From NCBI RefSeq assembly GCF_016808335.1, contig NC_053150.1, forward strand, positions 47,457,607 through 47,521,606: 64,000 nucleotides of DNA, in the 5' to 3' direction. The translations under genes were made by a program, and so were the position numbers. Origin of the DNA: Panicum virgatum (lineage: Eukaryota; Streptophyta; Magnoliopsida; Poales; Poaceae). The notes below the pieces were generated by a model. That model was not told where the DNA came from. It ran no database searches and was given only the letters and a program-made list of their open reading frames with translations. This document shows positions 44,275 through 55,849 of the stretch, piece after piece (the first letter of the stretch is position 1; every line of letters starts with the position of its first letter).

Positions 44275-44592
44275 TTAGTAAATCCCCAAATTTTTCTCCC
44301 AAAAACATCACATCAAACATTTAAACACATGCATTGAGTATTAAATGAAGTCTATTTACAAAACTTTTTGCACGGATGAGTTGTAAAATGCAAGACGAAT
44401 CTAATGAGCCTACTTAATCCATAATTTGCAACAGTGATGCTACAGTATCCATCCGCTAAATATGGATTAATTAGGGTCATTAGATTCGTCTCGCGATTTA
44501 CAATCCATCCGTATAAATAGATTTTATTTAATATTCCATATTAGTAAGATTCTCTTTCAAAAAATTTTGCCAAAATGATAACACACCCTGTA
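44275..44592. repeat. Foldback MITE, same family type as 9040-9365
   Basis: Long imperfect inverted repeat. The left arm contains AGACGAATCTAATGAGCC and TTAATCCATAATTTGC. The right arm contains their complements (GGATTAATTAGGGTCATTAG, ATTCGTCTCGCG). The ends (CCCCAAATTTTTCTCCC and CAAAAAATTTTGCC) are degenerate, so exact borders are uncertain. Confidence 0.75.
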
Positions 44593-44954
44593 TTCGTTGA
44601 AAGCCCATCAGTGCACTGAAATATGTAACCATTTTTGCTATTCAAGAAAAGCGCCTCCAGAGAAACAGGACATAATTTGTTGCTACAGCTCAGTATGACC
44701 ACCGAGCGCGTTCGTGCGGTTGAGCTCTCTCTGCAGTGGCCCACGGCGACCCTGGACGTCTTCCACCGTGGCACAAGCGCGTGGCGATCGACGGCCAAGA
44801 GTCGACGGCCAGAGAAACCAACGACCAGCAGCGACGCAGCACTAAGATTAGATTCACCGCGTGCTTCGGTTGGGATTTCTCCAACGGACCCAGATCTGAC
44901 GCGCACAGATGGGTCTCCCTAATTTATGGTTGACTGTACTCCCTACAGTCGATC
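44593..44954. other. Intergenic, unrecognised
   Basis: Contains a mixed-composition 95-codon plus-strand frame (44635-44922) with no recognisable domain; not called as a gene. Confidence 0.45.
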
Positions 44955-45270
44955 TCCCGACCATTTTTTTTCTTTTTTATAAGTTTTTGTCGTTTTGTGA
45001 TAAAAAAGGTTTAGAAAAAAAATTCAGAAAACATTTTCGAAGAGATAGAAAAAATTTCAAGGGGAATTTTAGAGAGAGAAAAAAAATTCAAGAAAAATTT
45101 TAGATAGATAAAAAAAATTCAAGAAAAAAAATTGAGAGAGATGAAAAAATTCTGAAGAGATAGGGAAAAAAATTAACGAGAAAAAATTTGTGCAAAAATC
45201 AATTGAAAAAAATTACATCAAAAAAATTGAGGTAGAAAATTTTTTATTCAGATTATAAAAAATAAAGAAA
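44955..45270. repeat. A-rich low-complexity tract
   Basis: About 300 bp of irregular GAAAAAATT, AGAGAG and AATTCAAGAAAA repeats, very A-rich on the plus strand. It abuts a GC-rich block at 45275, an abrupt compositional step. Confidence 0.75.
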
Positions 45271-45274
45271 AAAA

Positions 45275-45560
45275 CAACCCGGCGGCGGCGGCGCCTCCTC
45301 CCCCACCAGCGCCGCGGATCCGCTCGGGGGCGCCGCTCCGCCGCAGATCCGGCGCCACGGAGCCACCGCACCGCCTCCCGCCGCGGATCCGGCGTCGCGG
45401 AGCCTCCGCACCGCCTCCCCGCCGCGCGCCGCTCCCCCGTCGAGAATATGGCGCCGCTGGAGAGCCGGCCGTCGTGCCGCCGGAGGGAGGCAGGAGGTGC
45501 GGCGCGCGGAGGGGGAGGGAGGCCGCGGCGGGGGCGACCGGGCCCACGCGGGCGCCGGTG
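45275..45560. other. GC-rich block upstream of the HAK gene
   Basis: CpG-rich sequence of CGGCGGCGG, GCCGCGGATCCG and GAGCCNCCGCACCGCC repeats. Open frames cross it on the minus strand but are low-complexity Arg/Pro. It may be regulatory or a repeat remnant. Confidence 0.4.
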
Positions 45561-45841
45561 AGGAAAAATGAAGGGAAGAAAGGGGAAGAGGGGAAGGAGC
45601 AAGGAGTGTGCTCGGGAAAAAAATGAGAAGGAGAGGAAAGGAGCAGTCGGATCCATCATGCGCTGGGCAGTCGGTCGAGACTGTGAGTTTGGAACCTCAC
45701 GATCGACTGTAGAATCAGCATCGCGCGCACAGATTCCTTTCGGTTGCGTCGCATGGGCCGGGCCCACGACGTCATCGCGGCTGGTTCAGTTGGGCTTGGG
45801 AGGAGAGGCGGCGGCGCGGCGCACACACGAAGCGGCAGCAG

Positions 45842-45849
45842 TATATATA
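45842..45849 (+). promoter_or_regulatory. TATA box of the HAK gene
   Basis: TATATATA 110 bp upstream of the HAK ATG, followed by GAGAGGGAGG and a C/T-rich leader (45920-45945). The spacing fits a transcription start near 45875. Confidence 0.65.
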
Positions 45850-45958
45850 GAGAGGGAGGCGTCGCGACGACATTCCTTGCACGCCTTCCTCTCGCGGCGG
45901 CTGCGCCCGTCGATCGAAGCGCGTTCGTTCTCCCTCTCTCTCTCACCGAAGCGGCGCG

Positions 45959-48900
45959 ATGGAGCACCACGCGCCGCCGGACGACGTCATCGTCCAGGTG
46001 AGCGCCGCCGCGGTGGCCGCGGTGGACGACCGGAGCTCGACGAGCCAGATTGAGGAGGTCGACGGCGGCGGCGACGACGATGCCAAGACGATCGTCGGCG
46101 CCGGCGGCCTCACCCGCCGCACCTTCAGCGAGTCGTACAGGATGAGGCACCGCAACCCCATGGTACGTGCCGCCGCCACCGCACCTCCACCGTTTCCGAT
46201 CCAAATAAGCAGCGGCGGCTACTGATCGATGGCGCCGCCGCCGGCCTATGCGTGCGTGCAGGAGTTCACGCCGTGGCAGGTGGCGCTGCTGGCCTACCAG
46301 TCGCTGGGCGTGGTGTACGGCGACATCGGCACGTCGCCGCTCTACACCTTCTCGTCCTTCACCCTGCCGGACCCCGACCAGGACGACCTGCTCGGCATCC
46401 TCAGCCTCATCCTCTGGACGCTCACGCTCATCAGCCTCGTCAAGTACGTCTTCATCGTGCTCCACGCAGACGACCACGGGGAAGGTACACGCCTACCTGC
46501 ACGTGCTAGATGCTATATATACAAATAAAACATCTTGATTTTTTTGTTCTTCTCCTTGGAATGCGTCAAAAAGAAAATCTAGACTCCATGTATATATCGC
46601 CTAAGATCTGGAAAATTCTGGTGTCAGTTTGGTTAGAAATGCCAAGTTTTGGGAGCTAGCTAACAGAAAAACTAGATCCTGGTAGTGGTATAAATCTCCT
46701 ATAGGCTTATATATGTTTCAAATCGCTGCATTAAGGTCTCATTTGGTTTTTTAAATAGCTGTCACATTAAATGTTCGGATGTCAATTAGGAGTACTAAAC
46801 ATAAACTTATTACAAAACCAATTTCATAAGTTGTGACTTAATCACGAAACGATCTATTAAGTATAATTAATGCATGATTAGCCAATGGTTACTATAACAA
46901 TTAGTGGTTAAATTATGGATTAATTGAGATTAATATATTCATCTCGTGATTAAGTCACGATTTATGAAATTAGTTTTGTAATAAGTCTATGTTTAGTACT
47001 CCTAATTGGTGTTTAAACATGCGATGTGTTTAAAAGAGGCCTAAGCAGATTATTTTACTCCAATGTGCTAAAGAATATAATAATGCGACAGATGTTGTTG
47101 TGATAAGTTGTGCAGATTAACTGTCTGATTGCATCTGTGCAGGTGGTACATTTGCCCTGTACTCGCTCCTGCGTCAGCATGTGAATTTCACCGGGAAAAG
47201 GATGCCAGTGCCGGTGACACGGTTGGCATCTGATGCCAACCTCAAGTTCCACAGCAAGAAGAGCAGCCTGCAACCGAGGATGCTCAAGTTCTTGGAAGGA
47301 AGTGTCATTGCGCAGGCGGTCATCACCTACCTTGTGCTGATTGGGACCTGCATGGTGATGGGTGATGGTGCCCTCACTCCGTCTATCTCAGGTACATACG
47401 ATTTTTTTTTTGTTATGGTTACTCCGGAATCATAGAAAAGTGAAGAATCTCAGTAGTGAACACAACATGTAGAAAAAGAGAGAGAGAGAGAACAACTGAA
47501 ACGATGGTGTAACCTGAGAATGACGGACTTTTTCAGTACAAAACATGTAGATAGACTAAGTAATTTCTGAATATCAGTCTATATCGTAGACAGACTTCAC
47601 CCAATCAGTTATTTATGCGAGGATTGAATTAGACTTACTACTCTCTGAATCTTTTATCCCCTTCCAAATACACTAATCCCACACAAGCATTGTCTGGAGT
47701 TTTCATGACAACTTCCACACCCTAAATCCTTTTGAAGCCATGTCGTTTGTCCCTCGCCATGTAATAGTTATTGTCTTTTCAATTAAATTTTGGTAAAACT
47801 AAATTCCAGCTCAATTCTCTTTTGGATTTCCTAATGCTGTTCTCTTTAAATTTATCCAGTTCTATCAGCTGTTCAGGGAATCCAATCAAGATCTTCTAAA
47901 ATTACACAAGGTAATGCTGGTTATATTTCAAACTATTCTGTTAGCTACCATCTATGATCATGATAGTTTGGCCAGACCAATTTATTTTTGGAAGGAAACA
48001 ATGAGGAACATTTTATATTGCTTACTATTTCAGGTCATGTTGTCCTCCTATGTGTGATTATCCTGGTGTTACTTTTTCTTTACCAACGATATGGCACGAG
48101 CAGAGTTAGCTTCAGTTTTTCCCCAATTATGCTTGTGTGGTTCGTGTTAATTGCATCGATTGGACTATACAATATGATCAAGTATTATCCCCCAGTTCTG
48201 AAAGCCATATCACCACACTACATATATATTTTCTTCGCGAAGAACAAAAGGGTTGGCTGGGAGCAACTTGGAACAGTTGTTTTGTGCATAACAGGTAAGA
48301 CTTGTAACATAACTACAATTTTTTTTATTTCGACAAGAAACATGCAGTATAATTATAGAATTCTGTTCTTCATGTAAAACTACGAGAAACAACAAACAAG
48401 CAACATTTTATGATTTTGTAATATAAAACTACTAGCCAGTTTAATCGCCGCACAACATTTATCTGGAGTCTTGTTATTAGGTGCTGAAGCTATGTTTGCT
48501 GACTTGGGTCATTTCAACAAGAAATCAATCCAGGTAATTAATATGGTTATTTTCCTATTGTATAAATAAGAACCCATTAGTTATGTTTCTTTCATTTGCC
48601 CTTGCAGATGGCGTACTCATGCCTAGTTTATCCATCGTTGATCCTTGCATACGCTGGCCAGGCAGCATTTTTGATCAAGAACCCATCTAAGCTCAGCACA
48701 ACATTTTATAGTAGCATACCGGAACCGCTGTTTTGGCCCATGTTTATTGTAGCTACTTTGTCTGCCGTGGTCGCAAGCCAGGCATTGATATCTGCCAGTT
48801 TCTCCATCATCAGGCAATCGATTGCTTTAGGTTGTTTTCCTAGAGTCACCATGAATCATACCTCTAAAAAATATGAAGGCCAAGTATACTCCCCAGAGAT

Positions 48901-50034
48901 CAACTACTTCTTGATGATCGCTTGTATCTTAATTACTGTTGGTTTTAAGGGTGGGCCAGAGATTGGGCAAGCCTATGGTAAGCAATCTAGAACATGTTAT
49001 ATTACTTTTGTCTGTTACTTTTCTTCATCATTTTGTGGTACACACATTGCGGGCTTTCAAGCACACATGTTTGGTTTCCAGAGCTGAGGTGGTCGCATAT
49101 AAAGTTGAAATAGCAGTTTAGGGTTAGCCTAATGCTAAATAGCGAGCTTTGTTAAAAAGTCTACAGAATAGAATTTATTAGACATAATCTGATTGGACCT
49201 TTTTCCTTGTGATCTGCAGGTGTTGCAGTGATATGGGTTATGCTTATTACAACACATTTGATCACAGTGGTCATGGTTATAATATGGCAAATTCATATTG
49301 CATTAGCTGGATTATTTTATGCTGTCTACACTGTCCTTGAAGGTCTTTTCACGATATCACTTCTATACAAGATTGCACAAGGTGGTTGGGTCCCATTTGC
49401 GATAACTGCATTTTTCCTTATAATTACACTTTCTTGGACCTATGGGCGAAGCAAGAAGAATGAATATGAAACAAACAACTTGATGGATAGTCAGGAATTC
49501 ATTAAAACAGTTGCTATGAGCAACAGAGTACCTGGAATATGTATCTTTTGTACAGACTTGATGAATGGCATTCCACCAATTGTGCGTCATTATGTTCAGC
49601 ATATGGGTTGCCTCCGTGAACTGATGATGTTTGTCACTGTGAGGTATCTTCCTGTTACATCTGTACTTCCTGAAGAGCGCTTTCTCTTCGACAGATTGGA
49701 GCCTTTTGGAGTTTACAGGTGCATTGTGCAATATGGTTATATGGACAATCAGAATATGAAGGATGATGAGTATGTTGTATCAATCATTGCATCCCTGAAG
49801 GAAATAGCTCAAAATGCTGATGAGGTCGCAATGATGGATTCAGCATTGGCAAATGGATCAACCTTTATATTTGGAAGGGTCATTTTAAAGATGACTGACA
49901 ATCACAACTGTTTCAAGCGCTTTATTATTAACAACCTTTACAGGTTCTTGCAAAAGAACTTTAGGTCCAACCTTTCCAGTCTAAAGATAGCTCCTAGTAA
50001 GACATTGCAGATTGGAATACAATACGAGATTTGA
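45959..50034 (+). CDS. HAK/KUP/KT family potassium transporter
   Basis: Eight coding exons join in phase: 45959-46162, 46262-46484, 47143-47391, 47860-47910, 48034-48294, 48481-48533, 48608-48977 and 49220-50034. All seven introns are GT...AG. They give 2226 nt (741 residues), normal for the family. The protein is a plasma-membrane K+ transporter, probably H+-coupled, with about 12 membrane segments. Family signatures are present: [13 protein letters not shown] (about 91), [10 protein letters not shown] (about 142), [10 protein letters not shown] (about 215), [16 protein letters not shown] (about 330) and GGWVPFAI. The N-terminus is acidic and cytosolic ([16 protein letters not shown]) and there is a soluble C-terminal domain. 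The ATG follows a good TATA box and leader. Which HAK clade is uncertain. No lesion is visible, so it is probably functional. Confidence 0.95.
46735..47041. repeat. Tourist-like MITE in HAK intron 2
   Basis: 307 bp with a TAA duplication at 46732-46734 and 47042-47044 and ends GGTCTC/GAGGCC. Long inverted arms include AGGAGTACTAAACATAAACTTATTAC on the left and its near complement on the right. The TAA duplication fits PIF/Harbinger (Tourist). It lies fully within intron 2, far from both splice sites. Confidence 0.85.
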
Positions 50035-51129
50035 GTGGAGGAACTTACATGTTGAAATCTTAAATGAGATTTTAGGAAATGCAGATATATGGAGTTTATG
50101 TATTTCTTATATGCAGTTGGTAACACCATTAAACTATTTATTTTGGTTAGCTTCTCCATATAAGTTGTAACAAGATCATTGTAGGTTTTGTATTTGTTTG
50201 AGAGAGGTTTTTGTTTCACAATGGTATTAGATATAACTTTTTTAAAGCATGATGGAATTATTTTTCTTTTAACCCAATTTAGAATACGTAAATGTGAAGC
50301 ATTGCTCAGAACGCTAATGATTTTTTTTTTGTCTTGCAAGACATAAAAAATTGTTTCATTCAACTTTCATGCAAAATATCAGCAAGACATCCTGTACATA
50401 GTATCCTTGTATTATATCAACATGGATAGTTTCTTCCAAACATAGGTCAAATTATTTGAAGCACTAGATCAAAATTAGAACACGTATCTCAAGCTTTATT
50501 AGTCTACACAATAAAAAAGAAGGAAAAGTTAAGCTAAAGTTGATTTGATGGCAACGAAATGTCATATCTTTAGGTTGCTTTATCCCAGGAAATTCATATA
50601 CACGTTAGTGGTAGCAAAGAATTCAAATGCTTTCACTTTTATACCACCAAACTGCATTGGTACACTTTTTACTGCAAATGTTTCAAATATGCTTATTGTT
50701 AGCAGCGTGCCTGTGTTCTTTACTTCTTTTATAGAAAAAAAATCTACTGAGCAAATAACTTGCGGTCATGAAACCCGGTCACAAGCAGAGAGGGGTTGGG
50801 TTGCGACAGAAAAGAAAACACTGATGAAATGTACATGGAACTTTAGGAGTGGTAAAAGGGCTAAAAATTTAATCTAAATAATTTAAAAACCGGACTAAAA
50901 AAGGACCAAGCTCATATTTTATATAACTTTAAGCTAGTGAGCTAAGCTGGATTGTGAACAGGACATTAAGTCATAAGTCATGATAATTATCATCCCTAAT
51001 ACACTCTTCTGCCTCTCGCCGCCTCCTGGCAGCTTCTCGGAGCTGGCGTCAAATCTTTTGCAATGAAAAAAGATAAAAATTTTACTTGTTCAGAACAGAT
51101 CGTTTTTTTACATGAGAATGAAGCTTCCA
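50035..51129. other. 3' flank of HAK and intergenic DNA
   Basis: AT-rich. The first few hundred bases are likely 3' untranslated sequence. A 110-codon frame at 50545-50877 shows no domain and is not called. Confidence 0.5.
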
Positions 51130-51480
51130 CAAACTAGCATTCTTAATTCTTTTTTTAAAGGAACTTTTCATTCCATTAACTCAGACTTAGCGATATCACT
51201 GGCCACTTTGTCCTCGAGCCCATCGGGCATACCCTCCCAATGTAAGGAAGTATCATGAGGACACTTACAACCAACTGAAGCAACAGTATACGCAACTCTA
51301 TTACAAGCCTAGAAGAAAATAAGACTTTGAACTCCCTAAATGAAGACCTAATCATACATTTCAACTCAGAAACGATGCCACCTCCCACCTGTCTCCGGCA
51401 GTTTGATATAGAGAAAATAAGCCAACTTATTTGACATAATATAAGCACCACTGGATTTAGGACGATGCATCTTGACAAGG
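51130..51480 (-). pseudogene. LINE remnant: RNase H-like C-terminus and A-tail
   Basis: The minus strand encodes, with a frame slip near 51310, RVAYTVASVGCKC, HWEGMPDGLEDKVASD and a stop. This matches the end of the RNase H-like region of grass LINEs as I remember it. It is followed by GGAATGAAAAGTTCC and an A-rich tail (about 51145-51165). Only the 3' end survives. Confidence 0.62.
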
Positions 51481-53090
51481 TAGCTCAAGTTTGTAACCCC
51501 ATTTGCCTCTGGATGTTTTTTTAATATATTTTGTTGATTTGTTTTTACTGTGGCTATTATAACTTTCTAATTATGTTAATATACTGGAAAAGACCATTCC
51601 AGGTCTAAGATAACCTAGCTTAGAGATGTTTGAAAGGCGCACTGACAGCCGCCTCAGCTGATACTTCAGTCGTTAGAAGTATTTTTCATCTGCTATTATA
51701 GGTGGAACACAAGTAATCTAGATGTTTATAAAGTGAATAGAAGTTACAGTCGTAAATTTCATCTTTATGAGGTCAATTTTCCGAGCATGTAACTTGCATG
51801 ATGTCTAGTGCAGCTCACGATAGCTGTAATTTCAGTTGGTCCAGTCAGATGAGTTTCCACTCCCAGTATTTATTCAAAACGTATTAGGTCAACTTCCCTC
51901 TCAAAATTCAGTTAAGACCTTTTGGTGCTATAGCCAAAATCCAAACATCTCAAACTCTGGATTAAGATAGCTCGGAGCAAGGAGACACGGTTGCCGTGCA
52001 GATTATTCACTACTTGCCTTCAGGACATAGTTGCCTTGCAGAATATTCACTACTTGCCTTCAGGACATAGTTTTGTGAATGGCTCAGTTGACTGTGCACA
52101 ACAAGAACAACAATGCCTCTGTACGTATCATAATGTTGACACCAACAAAAAAAAAATGACACCAACAAGGTAATTTGGAAGGTGCGGCCTGAACTGGATC
52201 AATAAATTCTTCTAATGCTGAGCGATACCTCTTCACACATACATAGCTAACTTATTTCTATTGCTTGACTTGATTACTGAATTCTTACTACAGCATCAGG
52301 GGTACATACTTATATATTAAGTATGATTTTTTTGGTCAGAATATATGAAAAATTATGATATTTCACGATCCTACATATTGCCACCAAAATATTATATTTC
52401 AAATAACAAAGAAAGTGATGCAGGCTGCTGATTGGTAGCCTGATAAATACCCATTTTCATCAATATGATTTATATGTATGCTGTCCAAGAGGGGTAATTG
52501 TATTTTTTTCTAAGAATCCTTAGATCAAACATGGAATGTGGGGGGGGGGGGGAGTTGAACTTTTGAAATGAAAGTAATATTCATTACAGGGAAATAATAA
52601 GGGCAATCACACAAAAATAAATACCCAATTTAAGTGACCAGACTCAAGGTGCACTTTTTACCATTTTCATATCATCTACCAATCCCTAGATGATACAACT
52701 GGGAAATCAAATGGTCTCTTCAGCGATGCTACGTGCAATGCCTGTGAGACGCTTTTGTTTTAACAGATAACTAGAGACTTCATCTAGCCAGAGGGCCACT
52801 TTGCACGGCATGCCACCGTGCATTATTCTACTATAATTTTAGTTTTAAGTGTCTTGACAGATGGCAGGTTATAAAATAAAAGAGTAAATTGCTCTAATAT
52901 TGCTATTCTACACTTAAGTATCTGTTTCTAGAGTAAATACATTAGAAAAGTAGTGGAAAGCAGAACTGATGAATAATACCGTCAGAAATCAACTATACAT
53001 AAGTGTCGGCTTCCTTCATGGAGTCTTAACTGATTGGTTTATGCAATCATATGTAACACAGCTATAGTAATCTAAACCTCAGATGGAAAT
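51481..53090. other. Intergenic between LINE remnant and SDR gene
   Basis: AT-rich, no gene seen. It contains a 40-bp tandem duplication (51990-52069) and a run of 13 G (52540-52552). The part nearest 53090 is probably 3' untranslated sequence of the SDR gene. Confidence 0.5.
51990..52069. repeat. 40-bp tandem duplication
   Basis: Two 40-bp units, GTTGCC(G/T)TGCAGA(T/A)TATTC then ACTACTTGCCTTCAGGACATA, differing at two positions. Confidence 0.88.
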
Positions 53091-54169
53091 TTACAGAGAG
53101 GAGAATATTGGAACACCGGGTATGGTGACACCTGATTCTACAATGAAGATGTTGCCAGTCACATATGATGATGCTTCATGAATCAGGAAACGAACCAGCG
53201 ATGTCAATGCTGGATCAGTAGTGCCATTTTCCTTAAGTGGCACTATCTTTGAAACCACAGTGTTCAGCCATCTCTTTTGCAACAGAGGAGCAGTTATCTC
53301 TGATTTGAACAGTCCCGGCGCAATTGCATTCACTCTAATGCCATATGCTCCCAGTTCCAAAGCCATTATCTGCACCAATATACTCAAACTGGTTTACTAT
53401 GAACGTAGGAGCAAAACTAATGTTTTCTGAGGAAGAACAATACGCTACCTTTGTGGCAGAATGCACAGCGGACTTGGACGACGCGTATCCAATGGAGCCA
53501 GGCAGATGGCCACAGTTAAGACCAGCAATAGACGAAATGTTAATAACCGAACCCTTTAGCTTAGCATCACGCATGCGTCGACAGACATGTTTGGCCACAA
53601 GCCATAATCCGGTAAGGTTCGTCTTGATGAGCTTGTCCCACTCATCCTCAGGCCAATCAAGGGAAGAATGCACTGCACCTGTTGAGGTACCAATGACACC
53701 AATATTACCATCCACTCAGGCCGATAGGTACTTGGTTGCTAACGAATAGGGATTACACATTTGAGCCTAACTTGATGCGTATTTCAGTTGGAGAATCACT
53801 TAGATCCCCCTAAAAGGACATATCTGAGCTCTAATTTAATGGAACCTCGGATGCCGGCGTTGTTGATAAGACGTCGATGCGGCCGAAGGCGTCCCAGGCC
53901 CTCTGCACCGCCGCCTCCAGGGCCGAGCCCCCAGCGGCGACGTCGAGCTCCACGGCCACCGCGCGGGGCCCGTCGGCGGCCGCGGAGGCGTTGATGTCGT
54001 CGCAGAGCGCGCGGAGGCGGTCGGCGCGGCGGGCGGCGGCGGCGACGCGACAGCCGGCGCGCGCCAGGTCCAAGCAGAAGTCGCGGCCGATGCCGGAGGA
54101 GGCGCCCGTCACCAGCACCACCTGGCCATTCAGCCTGCTCCAAGGCGGCGGCGCCCCCACTGACGCCAT
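53091..54169 (-). pseudogene. Short-chain dehydrogenase/reductase gene with a 1-bp frameshift in exon 1
   Basis: Three exons on the minus strand: 54169-53846, 53678-53449 and 53369-53091, with GT...AG introns. The NAD(P)-binding motif VTGASSGIG is at about residue 22. The NNAG motif is present but in the shifted frame. Exon 2 carries INISSIAG (catalytic Ser) and YASSK (catalytic Tyr and Lys). Exon 3 has the SDR C-terminus ([27 protein letters not shown]). The family includes plant 3-oxoacyl-ACP reductase-like enzymes. One base is missing in exon 1 near 53866-53871, just before NNAG. With that base the frame would run 277 codons; as read it stops early. It could be a real null allele or a sequence error. 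Confidence 0.85.
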
Positions 54170-55604
54170 TGCTGGTGCGCTCTCGCGAGAGGAGGAAGGG
54201 GATCTGTGAGGCAGAGGCTCAGAGATTCAGAGCCACCGCCCACCTGTGTGTCAAAGGAGTAAAGTGATCGCGTTTCTGCGCTAGTACGAGTACTTCGCAA
54301 AAACACTGATTTCCCTCTTTAATGGCACGGTCGTGAAAAAAAAATAAACACGTGAATACGTGATGTGAGTATATCACCCACTCATGACTCACCCTTGCAA
54401 TTTATATGTAGAAAAAAAAGCTCTCGAAGCAAAAAAAAAAACAAAAGGGATAAAATCAGTGTTTTTTAATGAAGAGGCCAAATTTTATATTTTTACACTT
54501 GAAGAATTATTTTGGTGCATGCTGGTTGCTGGATGATAATGATTGATACATATTCTAGTGAAGTGTAAATGGTGGGGGTTTTTTTTCCCAAAAAGGAATA
54601 CATAGGGCTTTGGATGTGAAATGAGTTATTATTAAGAAAGTCACACTAAACTAAAGAACATTATTCAAGCGTAGTCATGGTGTTAGGCATTATATTTGAT
54701 TCTCCAAACATGACACAGAGACAGATCTAGAGCAAAAGTTAAGGGAGACATATTTTATGAACAGCAGAATTTTTTAAAATTTAACATGATGAAATTAATT
54801 TGTTGATCAACGTGGCTTCAAAATTTTGAGGGGAGGGGGCCAACCTACACCACATCATTATTCACTAACGATGTTCCAATTTAACTTTTGCTACAACGTG
54901 CAACTCTTTTCTGCAGATCCCGTAGAGTAATAGCAGAAAATAGAGAACATCACTCTTCCTATCTTTCGCAAAAGTGGTTGCCGCAGGTTGCTCGTCGGCT
55001 CCGTATCGTATTTTTAATATGAGTAAAATATGCTGGCAGTTTCTAAACTTGCGATGATATGTCACTTATGTCCATCAACTTCAAAAACGTATTTCTTAGA
55101 CTATAATTTTTTAAAAAAAATTGATCACTGCCTGTCCATATGTATCAACGACGCTAACATGATATACTAGTTGTATGTTCCTTAGGCTGCCACACCACAT
55201 GGATTATGATAATAATTTATGCTTTTGCCCTTAACTTTCTTCTCCACCATGCCATCTCTGTCATTAGTTTTCTTCCTCTTAGCTAGCCGGTCGTGTCAAT
55301 CCTGCCACTTGTTAGGGCCGCCTGATAGCTCAAGACGGGTTCGATTGAAGAGATTGAGAAAGAAGAAGATAAATGAGGCCGGAGGGAGGCGTACAAAGAT
55401 CATGCTATCTCAAATTTACATGCACATGAGTGTATATATATGAACCTGTATTGAACGACTTAACAAATTTGTGGATATATCTATAAATGTATTTTCAGAG
55501 TTGATGCATATAAGCATATGCTTGCTAATTGATGTTTCTCTTCTCTATTTGAAGCAACGTTTTGGCCATAATATGACTCCTCTAGGGAGAAAGTTAGAGT
55601 GTAT
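54170..55604. other. Intergenic, no gene seen
   Basis: AT-rich with several A/T runs. Includes the SDR promoter side (54170-54300). Small frames (54865-55065, 55219-55443) have no recognisable domain. Confidence 0.5.
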
Positions 55605-55713
55605 GAGGCTGCTCGACTAACCAAATAAATAGTGTTCGGCTAATAGAATGAATAGTATTATGTGAGAGGAAATAAGCCGAGATAAGCCTAGATTTGGTCA
55701 GCCGAACAGCCTC
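55605..55713. repeat. Short 109-bp MITE
   Basis: Terminal inverted repeats of 18 bp: GAGGCTGCTCGACTAACC on the left, GAGGCTGTTCGGCTGACC as reverse complement of the right (three mismatches). Flanked by TAT on both sides. GGCTGTTCGGCTG ends are common in grass MITEs. Confidence 0.78.
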
Positions 55714-55849
55714 TATATGGTGCACAAGTAATTTTAACAAATTTATTATCTAACATAAGCCATATTTAATGAGCAATGTGTAAAGGGATATTAAGTACTC
55801 CTTTCGTAGCAGAGCAAGTTTTTTCCTCCAAAAGATGGTTTTGCCAAAG

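Noticed and set aside
45213..45767. 184-codon minus-strand frame upstream of HAK
   Set aside because: It crosses the CpG-rich repeat block; the product is Arg/Pro low-complexity and overlaps the probable HAK promoter.
50545..50877. 110-codon plus-strand frame
   Set aside because: AT-rich, no domain, no splice or promoter context; chance frame.
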